Below, one piece after another: positions 31,474 to 39,641 of a DNA stretch of 58,872 nucleotides (position 1 is its first letter; each line of letters begins with the position of its first letter). The position numbers and the translations under genes are program-made. This stretch comes from Anaerofilum sp. GTDB lineage: Bacteria; Bacillota; Clostridia; Oscillospirales; Ruminococcaceae. The DNA is taken from contig JAHHUF010000001.1 of the NCBI GenBank assembly GCA_020024115.1, positions 1-58,872 on the forward strand. Reading direction: 5' to 3'. The notes under the pieces are model-generated. The model was not told where the DNA came from and searched no databases. It worked only from the letters and a program-made list of their open reading frames with translations.

Positions 31474-32034
31474 ATGCAATTTTTCAAACTTTTTTCCGAT
31501 TCGGCCGACAATCTCAAAAAATCCCGCACTTTGTCCATCACTGCCATGTTTGTGGCGCTGAATGTCACCTTGGATTTGCTTAATTTGCGGATTCAACTCA
31601 CCCCTGATTTGCGCATTGGCTTTGGTTTTGTTACCAGTGCAATGGTGGGAATGTTGTTTGGCCCAATTCCTGCCATGATTGCGGGAGCAGCAGGAGATAT
31701 GCTTGGATGGTTGGTGAATACAGGCGGAGGAGGATATTTCCCCGGTTTTACCATCACAGCAATTTTGGCAGGGATGATATGGGGAATGTTTCTGTATCAA
31801 AAAAAGCCAACTTTTTTGCGGTTGCTTGCGGCAAGGCTGAGCATCAGTATTTTGCTGAATATCGGCTTAAACAGCCTTTGGAAAATGATTTATTTCGGCA
31901 AAGCCTACACAGCGGCAAGTTTGCTGCTTGCAGTTTGGAAAAACCTGCTGCTGTTGTTGCCCGAAGCATTCCTTTTGTTTGTTTGTGCTAAATTCGTAGT
32001 ACGATTGGCACAACAAATGAGTATTCATAGATAA
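31474..32034 (+). CDS. folT: Folate ECF transporter S component
   Basis: 186 residues from ATG 31474, with AAAAGGGAGG seven or eight bases upstream; the longer frame from 31315 is only translated riboswitch. Six hydrophobic segments; FolT motifs MFVALNVTLDLLNLRIQLTP, LRIGFGFVTSAMVGMLFGPI, AGAAGDMLGWLV and GGYFPGFTITAILAGMIWG. It binds and imports folates together with a shared EcfAAT module. Identity is backed by the THF riboswitch upstream. Folate uptake also fits the two formyl-THF-dependent purine enzymes in this window. Confidence 0.9.
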   Translation: MQFFKLFSDSADNLKKSRTLSITAMFVALNVTLDLLNLRIQLTPDLRIGFGFVTSAMVGMLFGPIPAMIAGAAGDMLGWLVNTGGGGYFPGFTITAILAGMIWGMFLYQKKPTFLRLLAARLSISILLNIGLNSLWKMIYFGKAYTAASLLLAVWKNLLLLLPEAFLLFVCAKFVVRLAQQMSIHR

Positions 32035-32153
32035 ATTTATCAAAGCGGCAGAGATGTTTGTATACATTCTGTTGCTTTTTTGCTATAATAAAGCACAGAA
32101 GTTATTCAAGGCAAACCTGCCTTATCATTTCACAATAAAGGAGTGTATTTAAG

Positions 32154-33839
32154 ATGAAGTTTCAAGATATGCCTTATACCCGTCCCAATTTGGACAATCT
32201 TCTGGCAGGATACAAAGAACTGACTGCAAAAGCGACAGATGCAACCGCAGAACAATTGCTGGAAATCTATGCAGAGCATTGCAAGCTGAAGGCGGACTAT
32301 TCCACAGCAAATAATCTGGCATCTATTCGCCATACCTGCAACACAGAAGATGAGTTTTATGATGCAGAAAACACCTTCTATGATGAAAACGGGCCTTTGT
32401 TTAACGATGCATTGTTGGATTTTTACCGTGCAGTTTTGTCCAATGATGCAAAGGTTGCTTTGGCAGAGCGTTATGGTGACATTTTGCTGGAGAAAATGGA
32501 AGTTTTGGTAAAAAGCTCCATTCCCGAAATTTTGGCATTGCGTCAGGAAGAAAATGCACTGAGCACTGAATATGAAAAGCTGTACGCATCTGCCCGTATT
32601 CCTTTTGACGGACAAGTATTGAGTGTTGCACAGCTTGGGCCTTACAAACAAAGCCCAGACCGCAAAGTGCGTCGTGCTGCTTTTGAGGCAGAGGGAAAAT
32701 TCTTTGATGAAAACCAACAAAAGTTGGATGAAATCTATGACAAAATGGTCAAAAACCGCACCGAGCAGGCGCGTATGATGGGATATGAAAACTATATTCC
32801 TCTGGGCTATCTGCGCATGGAGCGTTTGGGCTACGGTCAGAAAGAGGTAGAGAACTACCGCCGTCAGGTTGCAGAGGATGTTGTTCCACTGGCTGCCGAG
32901 GCAATGGCACGCAAACTGAAACGAATTCAAGTTGAAGATGCAAAGTTTTATGATTTGACTGTTGAGTTTTTGGACGGCAACCCTGTTCCTCATGGCACTC
33001 CGGAAGAAATTTTGGCAGCCGGCAAGCGTATGTACCATGAATTAAGCCCAGAAACTGCAAAGTTTATTGATACCATGATGGACAACGGGCTGTTTGATGT
33101 GCTTTCTCGCCCCGGCAAAGCACCCGGTGGATATTGCACTGAGCTTTCCAACTATCGCTGTCCCTTCATCTTCTCCAACTTCAACGGTACCAGCGGTGAT
33201 GTTGATGTGCTGACCCACGAGGCAGGTCATGCCTTTGCTGCACACACTGCCTTTGAGTTGAATCTGCCTTCTGAGTTGATGAGCCCCGGTTTGGAAAGCT
33301 GTGAAATCCATTCTATGAGCATGGAGTTTTTGACTGGCCCATATCATCACTATTTCTTTGAGCAGGATACCCCTAAATATGAACTGGCTCATGCAGAAGA
33401 TGCTTTATTCTTCATTCCTTACGGCTGTATGGTGGATGAGTTCCAGCATATTGTATATGGCAATCCCGAGATGACCCCTGCTCAGCGCAATGAAGCATGG
33501 TTGAAGTTGGAAGAAAAATATCGCCCATGGATTGACTTTGATGCACTGCCATTCTATGGCAGAGGTGCAGGCTGGCAGCGTCAATTGCACATCTATGAGA
33601 TGCCTTTCTACTATATCGACTATTGTCTGGCACAAACAGTTGCATTGCAGTTCTTTGCTGCATGGGTGAAAGACCCCAAAGACGCATGGCAGCGTTATTT
33701 GGCTTTGGTGCGTCAAGGTGGAACCAAATCATACGCAGGTTTGGTAGAGTCGGCAGGCTTTGCTGTTCCGTTTGAAAATGGTTCTTTGGCACCTGTTGCA
33801 AAAGATGTTGCGGATTGGATTGCAAACAATCAGGTTTAA
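32154..33839 (+). CDS. M3-family oligoendopeptidase
   Basis: Cytoplasmic zinc metallopeptidase of 561 residues that cleaves short peptides. The zinc motif HEAGH is at about residue 355 (DVLTHEAGHAFAAHTAFE) with the third ligand Glu in ESCEIHSMSMEFL (about 381-391). Other family marks: SNFNGTSGDVDVL, GAGWQRQLHIYEMPFYYIDY and RQGGTKSY. RBS AAAGGAG. It is monocistronic, followed by a strong terminator. Confidence 0.93.
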   Translation: MKFQDMPYTRPNLDNLLAGYKELTAKATDATAEQLLEIYAEHCKLKADYSTANNLASIRHTCNTEDEFYDAENTFYDENGPLFNDALLDFYRAVLSNDAKVALAERYGDILLEKMEVLVKSSIPEILALRQEENALSTEYEKLYASARIPFDGQVLSVAQLGPYKQSPDRKVRRAAFEAEGKFFDENQQKLDEIYDKMVKNRTEQARMMGYENYIPLGYLRMERLGYGQKEVENYRRQVAEDVVPLAAEAMARKLKRIQVEDAKFYDLTVEFLDGNPVPHGTPEEILAAGKRMYHELSPETAKFIDTMMDNGLFDVLSRPGKAPGGYCTELSNYRCPFIFSNFNGTSGDVDVLTHEAGHAFAAHTAFELNLPSELMSPGLESCEIHSMSMEFLTGPYHHYFFEQDTPKYELAHAEDALFFIPYGCMVDEFQHIVYGNPEMTPAQRNEAWLKLEEKYRPWIDFDALPFYGRGAGWQRQLHIYEMPFYYIDYCLAQTVALQFFAAWVKDPKDAWQRYLALVRQGGTKSYAGLVESAGFAVPFENGSLAPVAKDVADWIANNQV

Positions 33840-33868
33840 TGAAACTTAAAAAGATGTTTTAATACAGA

Positions 33869-33905
33869 AAAGGCTCTGCCCAATCATTTGGGACAGAGCC
33901 TTTTT
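33869..33905 (+). terminator. Terminator after the M3 peptidase gene
   Basis: AAAAGGCTCTG-C-CCAA, loop TCAT, TTGG-GA-CAGAGCCTTTTT. Confidence 0.9.
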
Positions 33906-33927
33906 GTACAGTCAAGTATATGCTGTT

Positions 33928-34220
33928 TTAGTGCCCTCTGTGTTTGGCTTTTCGTTTCTCTTGCCGCAGAGCAAATTGGCGTTTGTTTTCAATTTCACGC
34001 TTTTCTCGAAAAAATTTTTTTCGTTCAACCCTTTGCTGCTCTTGCTGAAGTTTGAATGCCTGTTGCGCTTTTGTGCTGATGCCCTGTTGTAATTCGCTGC
34101 GAATTTTGCGTTGTTGTCGTTTGGGGTTGATTTTGCCATCGACACACATTCTCGTTCATAGATGCCAATCCAAAACGGAGCTTCAAAACATACAGTCAAT
34201 TTTGCAATACACTTGTCCAT
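33928..34220 (-). pseudogene. yjdF: Broken yjdF (DUF2992) gene
   Basis: The start at 34220 (AAAGGAGGAACTG before it) reads MDKCIAKLTVCFEAPFWIGIYERE, quoted in parts as CIAKLTVCFEAPFWIGIYER, which is the N-terminus of YjdF. The C-terminal part is in another frame (ATG 34149): INPKRQQRKIRSELQQG, STKAQQAFKLQQEQ, and the Lys/Arg-rich end KRKAKHRGH. Intact YjdF is about 140 residues; here the central part (about 70-80 residues) is missing at the frame junction near 34146. So the gene carries an internal deletion and frameshift and is not expected to make YjdF. Confidence 0.75.
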
Positions 34221-34335
34221 AACAGTTCCTCCTTTTATCTTTCCAACAGAGAATGACAACCAAGGAGGCAGGTTACTGACAGTATATACCGCGCTCGGAC
34301 TACCAACCGAGCCGTGTTTTTATCTCTGTTTTTAT
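34221..34335 (-). ncRNA. Leader of the broken yjdF gene, candidate yjdF-motif riboswitch
   Basis: On the minus strand the leader has a stable hairpin GCTCGG-TTGGTAGT-CCGAGC and, further on, CCTCCTT (complement of 34262-34268), which is fully complementary to the RBS AAGGAGG (34228-34234). It could therefore sequester the RBS. In other Firmicutes yjdF genes are controlled by the yjdF RNA, a riboswitch for azaaromatic compounds. Assignment rests on gene identity and this anti-RBS pairing, not on a full consensus match. Confidence 0.5.
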
Positions 34336-34463
34336 TGTATCACAAAGCTGAAGAATTCGCGATAGATTCTTTCCTGTCATTAAAACGAAAAAAGCACACA
34401 ACAGCAAAAAGTTAAATTGCGGGGTATATTCTTACATAAAAATGTAGTTTTTAGTGATTGGAT

Positions 34464-35105
34464 TTAATATCCCAATGGCTCTGCTACCAAAATCACCTTA
34501 ATGCGGTTGGGGATGCGCTGGAATTGATGCACTACTGTGGTGCAGCAAATGCGCTCAGGGCTACGGCAGTCGACACAATGTCCGGTTGTTGCACAAGGGG
34601 TTTTGCGCTCCAGACGGTGTGCATTGGCAGGTGCTGCAATGGATTCCAGCCGTTCTTTTGCCTGTTCCAGATTTGCCACAATCTTATTGCAGCCTACAAC
34701 ACAGATTACACTTTTGGGCCCAAAACACATGGCAGCCACACGGTTTGCATTTCCGTCAACATTGTACAATTCTCCTTGTTCTGTCACAGCGTTACAACTG
34801 GTCAGATAGCAGTCAGCCGAAAATACCTTGCGGTACATTTCGTCAATTTGTTCAGCAGTCAGTCCTTGACGGTCAAGAAAATTATACTCACCACTGCGCA
34901 GCAGGTTCATCACACCGGCTTGCTCCAATGTAACACTGCCACCACAGGAAACAGTTGAATTTTTGGGCAAAAGAGTTTTGACCAGTTCCAGTGCTTCTTC
35001 TGCATTTTGGGCATAAAAAGTCTGCATATTGTTCTTTTCCAGCATCTCCATAGTGCGACGAATTTGTTTTTCTACCACAAAGGATACAGGTGCAGAGGTA
35101 TTCAT
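34464..35105 (-). CDS. LUD-domain protein (lactate-utilisation type)
   Basis: 213 residues. The DUF162/LUD fold is seen as FYAQNAEEALELVKTLLPKN, VSCGGSVTLEQAGVMNLL, DCYLTSCNAVTEQGELYNVD, NRVAAMCFGPKSVICVVGCN and IVANLEQAKERL. The Cys-rich C-terminal end (CATTGHCVDCRSPERICC) could bind a metal or Fe-S cluster. Stand-alone LUD proteins of this type are common in Clostridia and their substrate is unknown; no lutA/lutB partner is here. It is 16 bases downstream of the GT2 gene on the same strand. Confidence 0.85.
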   Translation of the reverse strand: MNTSAPVSFVVEKQIRRTMEMLEKNNMQTFYAQNAEEALELVKTLLPKNSTVSCGGSVTLEQAGVMNLLRSGEYNFLDRQGLTAEQIDEMYRKVFSADCYLTSCNAVTEQGELYNVDGNANRVAAMCFGPKSVICVVGCNKIVANLEQAKERLESIAAPANAHRLERKTPCATTGHCVDCRSPERICCTTVVHQFQRIPNRIKVILVAEPLGY

Positions 35106-35121
35106 GATAAAATTGCTCCTT

Positions 35122-36111
35122 TTATTTTATTTTTAATGCTCTCTGAACACGGTAGATAATGTACTGTATCAATCCAACAATCAGCCAAACCTGAACCAAA
35201 ATATAGTTTGGGATATTTTTCAGGCGAAAGGGTGGCTTTTGGAGTTTGCGGATGGTTTTTAGAGCCTCTTTAAACCCCTGACCATAGGCAGAGCCAAAAC
35301 CACGCATACGGAACATAACTGTTTTCATCAAATAACCAAGCAGCAAAAAGGGCAAATTTAGAATCAGCATAAGAAAAGGCATATTTTTATAGGGTAATAG
35401 AATACTGTTTCTGCCACTCTGAATACTTTTGAATGGGTTGTATCGCACTGCGCCGGTGGTTGCCCCGCAGATATGATAACACTTTGCAGTGGGACAATAT
35501 ACATTTTTGTAGCCAAAGTTGTTGGCACGCCAGCTAATGTCTACATCCTCATAGTATGCGAAAAAGGTTTCGTCAAACAAACCGATTTTATCCAAAATGG
35601 ATTTTCGGTACAAAGCAGCACCCCCACAAGCAGAAAATACACGGCAAGGCTTTGTGTAGCGGCTTGCCTTCATGCCGTCGCCACGCTTGCAGGCAAAGCC
35701 CAACAAGGTGACATAATCCCCTGCATCGTCTGCCAAATCACGCTCAAAATGGCGAATCATCAGGCTGGAAACAGCAAAAATGCGTTTGTCTTTGTCCGCA
35801 GCGGCAATGAGATTTTCCAGCCAGTCGGGTTCAGCAAAAGCGTCATTGTTGAACAGTGCAACATATTCGCCTTTTGCCCGTTTGATGCCCTGATTAACGG
35901 CATAAGAAAAGCCAGTGTTGGTGTCGTTTTCAATCAAAGTGTAGTTGTTTCTGCCCACATAGCTTTGGGCAATGGCTTTGCTTTCGTCGGTGGAGGCGTT
36001 GTCGATAACAATCAGCTCAAAATCCTGCATTGTTTGTGCAAAAATAGACTCAATGCTGTCTTTTAGCCAACCAGCACCATTCAAGTTTGGAATGACTACA
36101 GTTGCTTTCAT
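35122..36111 (-). CDS. Family 2 glycosyltransferase
   Basis: 329 residues from ATG 36111 (AAAGGAG upstream; the much longer frame has no RBS). GT-A fold: VVIPNLNGAGWLKDSIESI, ELIVIDNASTDESKAIA, NQGIKRAKGEYVALFNNDAF with the metal-binding D-D equivalent (NND), FSACGGAALYRKSILDKIG, and FFAYYEDVDISWR (ED catalytic region). Two C-terminal hydrophobic segments anchor it. This resembles rhamnosyl-type transferases of surface polysaccharide synthesis, but it is isolated from any polysaccharide cluster. Confidence 0.88.
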   Translation of the reverse strand: MKATVVIPNLNGAGWLKDSIESIFAQTMQDFELIVIDNASTDESKAIAQSYVGRNNYTLIENDTNTGFSYAVNQGIKRAKGEYVALFNNDAFAEPDWLENLIAAADKDKRIFAVSSLMIRHFERDLADDAGDYVTLLGFACKRGDGMKASRYTKPCRVFSACGGAALYRKSILDKIGLFDETFFAYYEDVDISWRANNFGYKNVYCPTAKCYHICGATTGAVRYNPFKSIQSGRNSILLPYKNMPFLMLILNLPFLLLGYLMKTVMFRMRGFGSAYGQGFKEALKTIRKLQKPPFRLKNIPNYILVQVWLIVGLIQYIIYRVQRALKIK

Positions 36112-36195
36112 AGAGGTTTCTCCTTTTTTATTAGTAATCTTATTGTACTCTAAACAGAAGGGTTCCTGCAAGGGTGCATATAGCACAATAAATCT

Positions 36196-36224
36196 TTGTT
36201 TTTGAAAAAAATGTATGATACAAT
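36196..36224 (+). promoter_or_regulatory. Promoter of the HAD phosphatase gene
   Basis: TTGTTT (36196-36201), 17 bases, TACAAT (36219-36224). Confidence 0.6.
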
Positions 36225-36246
36225 GAACAAGGAAAGGGGAGATTGT

Positions 36247-37029
36247 ATGAATCCTTTGGCACATGTGCAGTTGTATTTGCTGGATATGGACGGTACTTTC
36301 TATCTGGATGATGTGTTGCTGCCCGGTGCGTTGGATTTTTTGGAAAAGGTGCGCCAAACAAATAGGCAATTTTTATTTGTGACAAATAATTCTTCCAAAA
36401 ATATCAACACCTATTGGGAAAAGCTGAACCGTTTGGGAGCGGCAGTGGAAAAAGAGGATTTTTTCGGTTCTGCGGATGCGACTGTGATGTATCTGAAAAA
36501 GTATTATGATTTTAAGGATATTTTGCTGATTGGCACAAAAGATTTGGAGCAGCAGTTTGAAAAAGCGGGGTATTGTTTGAATTGCCAAAACCCCAAAGCG
36601 GTTGTGCTGGGGTTTGACACCACCATTGACTACCACAAACTGACCATCCTTTGTGATGCCGTGCGTGCAGGGTTGCCTTATATTGCCACCCATCCTGACC
36701 TCAACTGTCCTGTGAAAGATGGGTTTATTCCGGATATTGGGGCAGTAATTGCTTTTGTAAAAGCAGCAACAGGCAGAGAGCCGGATGTGATAGCAGGAAA
36801 GCCTAACCCATGGATTGCTTTGGCGGCTGCCCAAAAAGCAAATTGCAGCATTGAGCAGGTTTGCATGGTGGGGGACAGGCTTTACACAGATATTGCATTG
36901 GGGCAAAACTGCAACTTGAAAACAGCATTGGTTTTGTGCGGCGAAACAACCCCGGAGCAAGCCAAAGCAAGCAACATTAAGGCAACTGTGACAGTGCAGA
37001 ATTTGAAAGAATTGATAAAATATTTGTAA
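36247..37029 (+). CDS. NagD-like HAD-IIA phosphatase
   Basis: 260 residues from ATG 36247 (AAAGGGGAG upstream). HAD motif I LLDMDGTFYLDD (nucleophile Asp), motif II FVTNNSSKN, HAD-IIA cap region with GFDTTIDYHKL and ATHPDLNCP, motif III K in AGKPNPW, and motif IV MVGDRLYTDIALG. The family dephosphorylates small sugar or nucleotide phosphates, p-nitrophenyl phosphate and 2-phosphoglycolate; no specific substrate can be given. Confidence 0.9.
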   Translation: MNPLAHVQLYLLDMDGTFYLDDVLLPGALDFLEKVRQTNRQFLFVTNNSSKNINTYWEKLNRLGAAVEKEDFFGSADATVMYLKKYYDFKDILLIGTKDLEQQFEKAGYCLNCQNPKAVVLGFDTTIDYHKLTILCDAVRAGLPYIATHPDLNCPVKDGFIPDIGAVIAFVKAATGREPDVIAGKPNPWIALAAAQKANCSIEQVCMVGDRLYTDIALGQNCNLKTALVLCGETTPEQAKASNIKATVTVQNLKELIKYL

Positions 37030-37098
37030 AAATAAAAAACATTTAATAGCGAATTATCGTATTATTTTGTTTTTTTTAAAAATCTTTTTTAAAATGTG

Positions 37099-37127
37099 TT
37101 GACTTTTTTGAAAAAGTATGGTATCAT
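37099..37127 (+). promoter_or_regulatory. Promoter of the tRNA-Ser pair
   Basis: TTGACT (37099-37104), 17 bases, TATCAT (37122-37127). Confidence 0.7.
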
Positions 37128-37166
37128 TCATCTTGCGTTGTTCAGTAAGTTTTGAAGCAACCATGA

Positions 37167-37253
37167 GGAGAGGTGTCCGAGTGGTTTAAGGAGCTGGTCT
37201 TGAAAACCAGTGACCCGACAGGGCCGTGGGTTCGAATCCCACCCTCTCCGCCA
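37167..37253 (+). tRNA. tRNA-Ser (UGA)
   Basis: Acceptor GGAGAGG/CCTCTCC, anticodon loop CTTGAAA with TGA, long variable arm (CCCGACAGGGCCG region), T loop TTCGAAT, encoded GCCA end. Confidence 0.95.
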
Positions 37254-37296
37254 ACACCTTTACGAAAAGTAAATACTTACGCAATCACTTTGCTCT

Positions 37297-37387
37297 GGAG
37301 AAGTACTCAAGAGGTCGAAGAGGCGCCCCTGCTAAGGGCGTAGGTCGGGTAACCGGCGCGAGGGTTCAAATCCCTCCTTCTCCGCCA
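37297..37387 (+). tRNA. tRNA-Ser (GCU)
   Basis: Acceptor GGAGAAG/CTTCTCC, anticodon loop CTGCTAA with GCT, long variable arm (GGTCGGGTAACCGGCGC), T loop TTCAAAT, encoded GCCA end. Confidence 0.95.
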
Positions 37388-37426
37388 AAAAGCACAGCAT
37401 GAAAATGCTGTGCTTTTATTTTTTGT
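37388..37426 (+). terminator. Terminator after the tRNA-Ser pair
   Basis: AAAAGCACAGCAT, loop GAAA, ATGCTGTGCTTTTATTTTTT. Confidence 0.9.
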
Positions 37427-37544
37427 TATAAAACCAAAAGGTGTATTTTATTTGCGTTTGTTGATGACAGATGTTATAATTCCAGTAGAATAGTTTGCAG
37501 AATCGGTGCTGGTTTTGCAGATATAAAAAAATAGGAGGATTAGT

Positions 37545-38126
37545 ATGATACAAACAAAACAGAATTGGAAAAAAGCTGTGATGTTACTTTGTATAATAGG
37601 CGGCATCAGTATTTTATCGCTGGACTTAGCAGAATTTAAAATCATAAAATATATAATGATTGAATTGCTTTTCATGGCAGGACTTTTGCTTTTTGTGGAT
37701 GCAAATTCTGTGAAAAGAAATTTGTATGGCAAATGGACAGCGTTTGTTAGTGTTGGATGTAATCTTGTGTTGCCAATCCTCTATTTTGCTTTCTTTTTCT
37801 TTGTGTTATATGGTAATCATCAAATAGACTCTGCTTTAGTCAGTTTGGTGTTGATTCAAGCAACCCGTGTTTTAGCGGTTTTGTTCGGTGTTGGGGTGTT
37901 CGCAACTTCAGTAATAACTGTTTTGAAGGATTCTTCTTATCTTTATGCTTGTATCGGTTTTCAAAATTTATTGTTGTTTTTGCTCACCAATAAAATATTA
38001 GCCGGCATCTTTATAAGTAAAAGTCAGTCTGTTTCTATTTTTTTAATTCTGCTTACAGTGTATATCATTGGGCTTGCACTGCTTTTATTCGCAAGGTCTT
38101 GGATGGAAAGAAGAAATCACGCTTGA
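37545..38126 (+). CDS. Membrane protein of unknown function
   Basis: 193 residues with about six hydrophobic segments and no recognised motif. The ends are basic (KQNWKK; ARSWMERRNHA), and the C-terminus is probably inside. RBS AATAGGAGGATTAGT. It lies between tRNA genes, monocistronic, with its own terminator. Codon use is richer in A/T than its neighbours, which may indicate acquisition. Confidence 0.7.
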   Translation: MIQTKQNWKKAVMLLCIIGGISILSLDLAEFKIIKYIMIELLFMAGLLLFVDANSVKRNLYGKWTAFVSVGCNLVLPILYFAFFFFVLYGNHQIDSALVSLVLIQATRVLAVLFGVGVFATSVITVLKDSSYLYACIGFQNLLLFLLTNKILAGIFISKSQSVSIFLILLTVYIIGLALLLFARSWMERRNHA

Positions 38127-38140
38127 ATGATAGATAAAAG

Positions 38141-38180
38141 AAAACAACCTGTCAATCCATTGGATTGACAGGTTGTTTTG
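38141..38180 (+). terminator. Terminator after the 193-residue membrane protein gene
   Basis: AAAACAACCTGTCAATCC, loop ATT, GGATTGACAGGTTGTTTT. It would also serve the tRNA on the opposite strand. Confidence 0.9.
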
Positions 38181-38182
38181 CT

Positions 38183-38259
38183 TGGTGGGCCATTCAGGAC
38201 TTGAACCCGAGACCTATCGGTTATGAGCCGACAGCTCTGACCAGCTGAGCTAATGGCCC
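38183..38259 (-). tRNA. tRNA with CAU anticodon (Ile2 or elongator Met)
   Basis: Minus strand: acceptor GGGCCAT/ATGGCCC, D arm AGCTCAGCTGGTCAGAGC, anticodon arm GTCGG-CTCATAA-CCGAT, T arm TCGGG-TTCAAGT-CCTGA, encoded CCA. The anticodon arm and start resemble bacterial tRNA-Ile(CAU), modified by TilS, more than elongator Met, but sequence alone does not settle it. Confidence 0.9.
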
Positions 38260-38330
38260 TTGTAGGGTGCTTAAATGCACCTCATTATTATATCAGAAAG
38301 TTTATCAAAAGAAAAGACCTTTTTCAAATT

Positions 38331-39641
38331 TTATTTTGTTGCAAATGCAGTTGCATGAGTAGATTGCAGTGTGTTTGTGTCATTAGAAGCCTGCAATCGC
38401 TCTTTTGCAACAGCGAGCATCAATTTAATGCGGTTTTCTTGGTTGACACGAGTAGCACTGGGGTCGTAGTCAATGGGGGTGATGTTTGCGTGCGGATAAA
38501 ATGCCCGCAGTTTGTTAATCATCCCTTTTCCGGAAATATGATTCGGAAGGCATCCAAAAGGCTGTGTACACACAATGTTTTCAAAGCCACTGACAATCAG
38601 TTCTGCCATTTCGGCAGTCAGCAGCCAACCTTCGCCCATTTTTGTGCCATAGCCAATCAACCCAGCTGACATTTTTTTGACCTCTAAGAATGGTGTGGGA
38701 GGTCGCAGACCGTACTTGCGAATACTGCTTGCCATGTGTTGCTCACTGCTGTCTAGGTAATGCAATGCAAAATCAGACAGCCATACCATAAATGGATTTC
38801 CGCCATAAAGTTTTATTGTTTCGCCCATATTAGAGATACAATACTGCACAAATCCCATCAAACCGGGAACATTCACTTCGCACCCTTCGGATGCCAAAAA
38901 ATCCTCCAGATGGTTGTTGCCAAGAGGGGAATATTTGACATAAATTTCCCCAACAATTCCAACCTTTGGCTTGGGAACCACAGTGTGAGGAATAGATGCA
39001 AAATCGGCTGCAATTTTGTCGAAGTTCTTTTTGACAGCCGAATGAGAAATTCCCTTTCCCTGTCGAAATTCACTGCACAAATCTTGAATCCATTTTTGTG
39101 TTAGCTGCTCTGTCATACCAGAGGTTTGTTCATAGGGAGAAATTTGGTTTTTTAGGCACATCAGCATATCACTATATAAAATTGCAGCAAGCAGCTTTTT
39201 TGCCATAGGAATGGTGATGGAAAAACCACTGTCAGCCTCCAGTCCGCTGAAATTCAGACTTGCAACAGGAATCTGACCAAAGCCTGCTTTCTGCAAGGCT
39301 TTTCGTAAAAGATAGATGTAGTTGGATGCACGGCATCCACCGCCTGTTTGGGTAATCAGCAAAGCGGTGCGGTCAAGGTCGTATCTGCCGCTTTTCAGTG
39401 CAGTGATAAACTGTCCAATGACAAGCAAGGCAGGATAGCAGGTGTCGTTGTGCACATATTTTAACCCTTCTTGTGCAATCTGTGGGCCGTCGTCCTGTAA
39501 AATTTCTGCTTGATAGCCTTCATCTTCTAAAATATGCTGCAACATGGAAAAATGCAAAGGTGCCATGTTGGGAATCAGAATTTTGTGGGTGGACTTCATT
39601 TCTTTGGTGAATTTTGGGGGTGTGTGTGAACTGTCAGTCAT
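38331..39641 (-). CDS. C-terminal part of an acyl-CoA dehydratase activase-like protein
   Basis: 436 residues from ATG 39641, with AAAGGAGGG nine bases upstream, overlapping the end of the preceding gene by 8 bases. It resembles the HgdB/DUF2229-related C-terminal portion of the roughly 1400-residue clostridial activase-like proteins: HKILIPNMAPLHFSMLQHIL, VHNDTCYPALLVIGQFITAL, ITQTGGGCRASNY, VGIVGEIYVKYSPLGNNHL, and VCTQPFGCLPNHISGKGMI. Conserved Cys residues (CYP, GGGCR, FGCLPNH) could hold an Fe-S cluster. The true substrate is not known. Confidence 0.8.
   Translation of the reverse strand: MTDSSHTPPKFTKEMKSTHKILIPNMAPLHFSMLQHILEDEGYQAEILQDDGPQIAQEGLKYVHNDTCYPALLVIGQFITALKSGRYDLDRTALLITQTGGGCRASNYIYLLRKALQKAGFGQIPVASLNFSGLEADSGFSITIPMAKKLLAAILYSDMLMCLKNQISPYEQTSGMTEQLTQKWIQDLCSEFRQGKGISHSAVKKNFDKIAADFASIPHTVVPKPKVGIVGEIYVKYSPLGNNHLEDFLASEGCEVNVPGLMGFVQYCISNMGETIKLYGGNPFMVWLSDFALHYLDSSEQHMASSIRKYGLRPPTPFLEVKKMSAGLIGYGTKMGEGWLLTAEMAELIVSGFENIVCTQPFGCLPNHISGKGMINKLRAFYPHANITPIDYDPSATRVNQENRIKLMLAVAKERLQASNDTNTLQSTHATAFATK

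Noticed and set aside
35122..36369. Long version of the GT2 protein (415 codons)
   Set aside because: The first 86 codons lack similarity and an RBS and overlap the divergent promoter; ATG 36111 has AAAGGAG.
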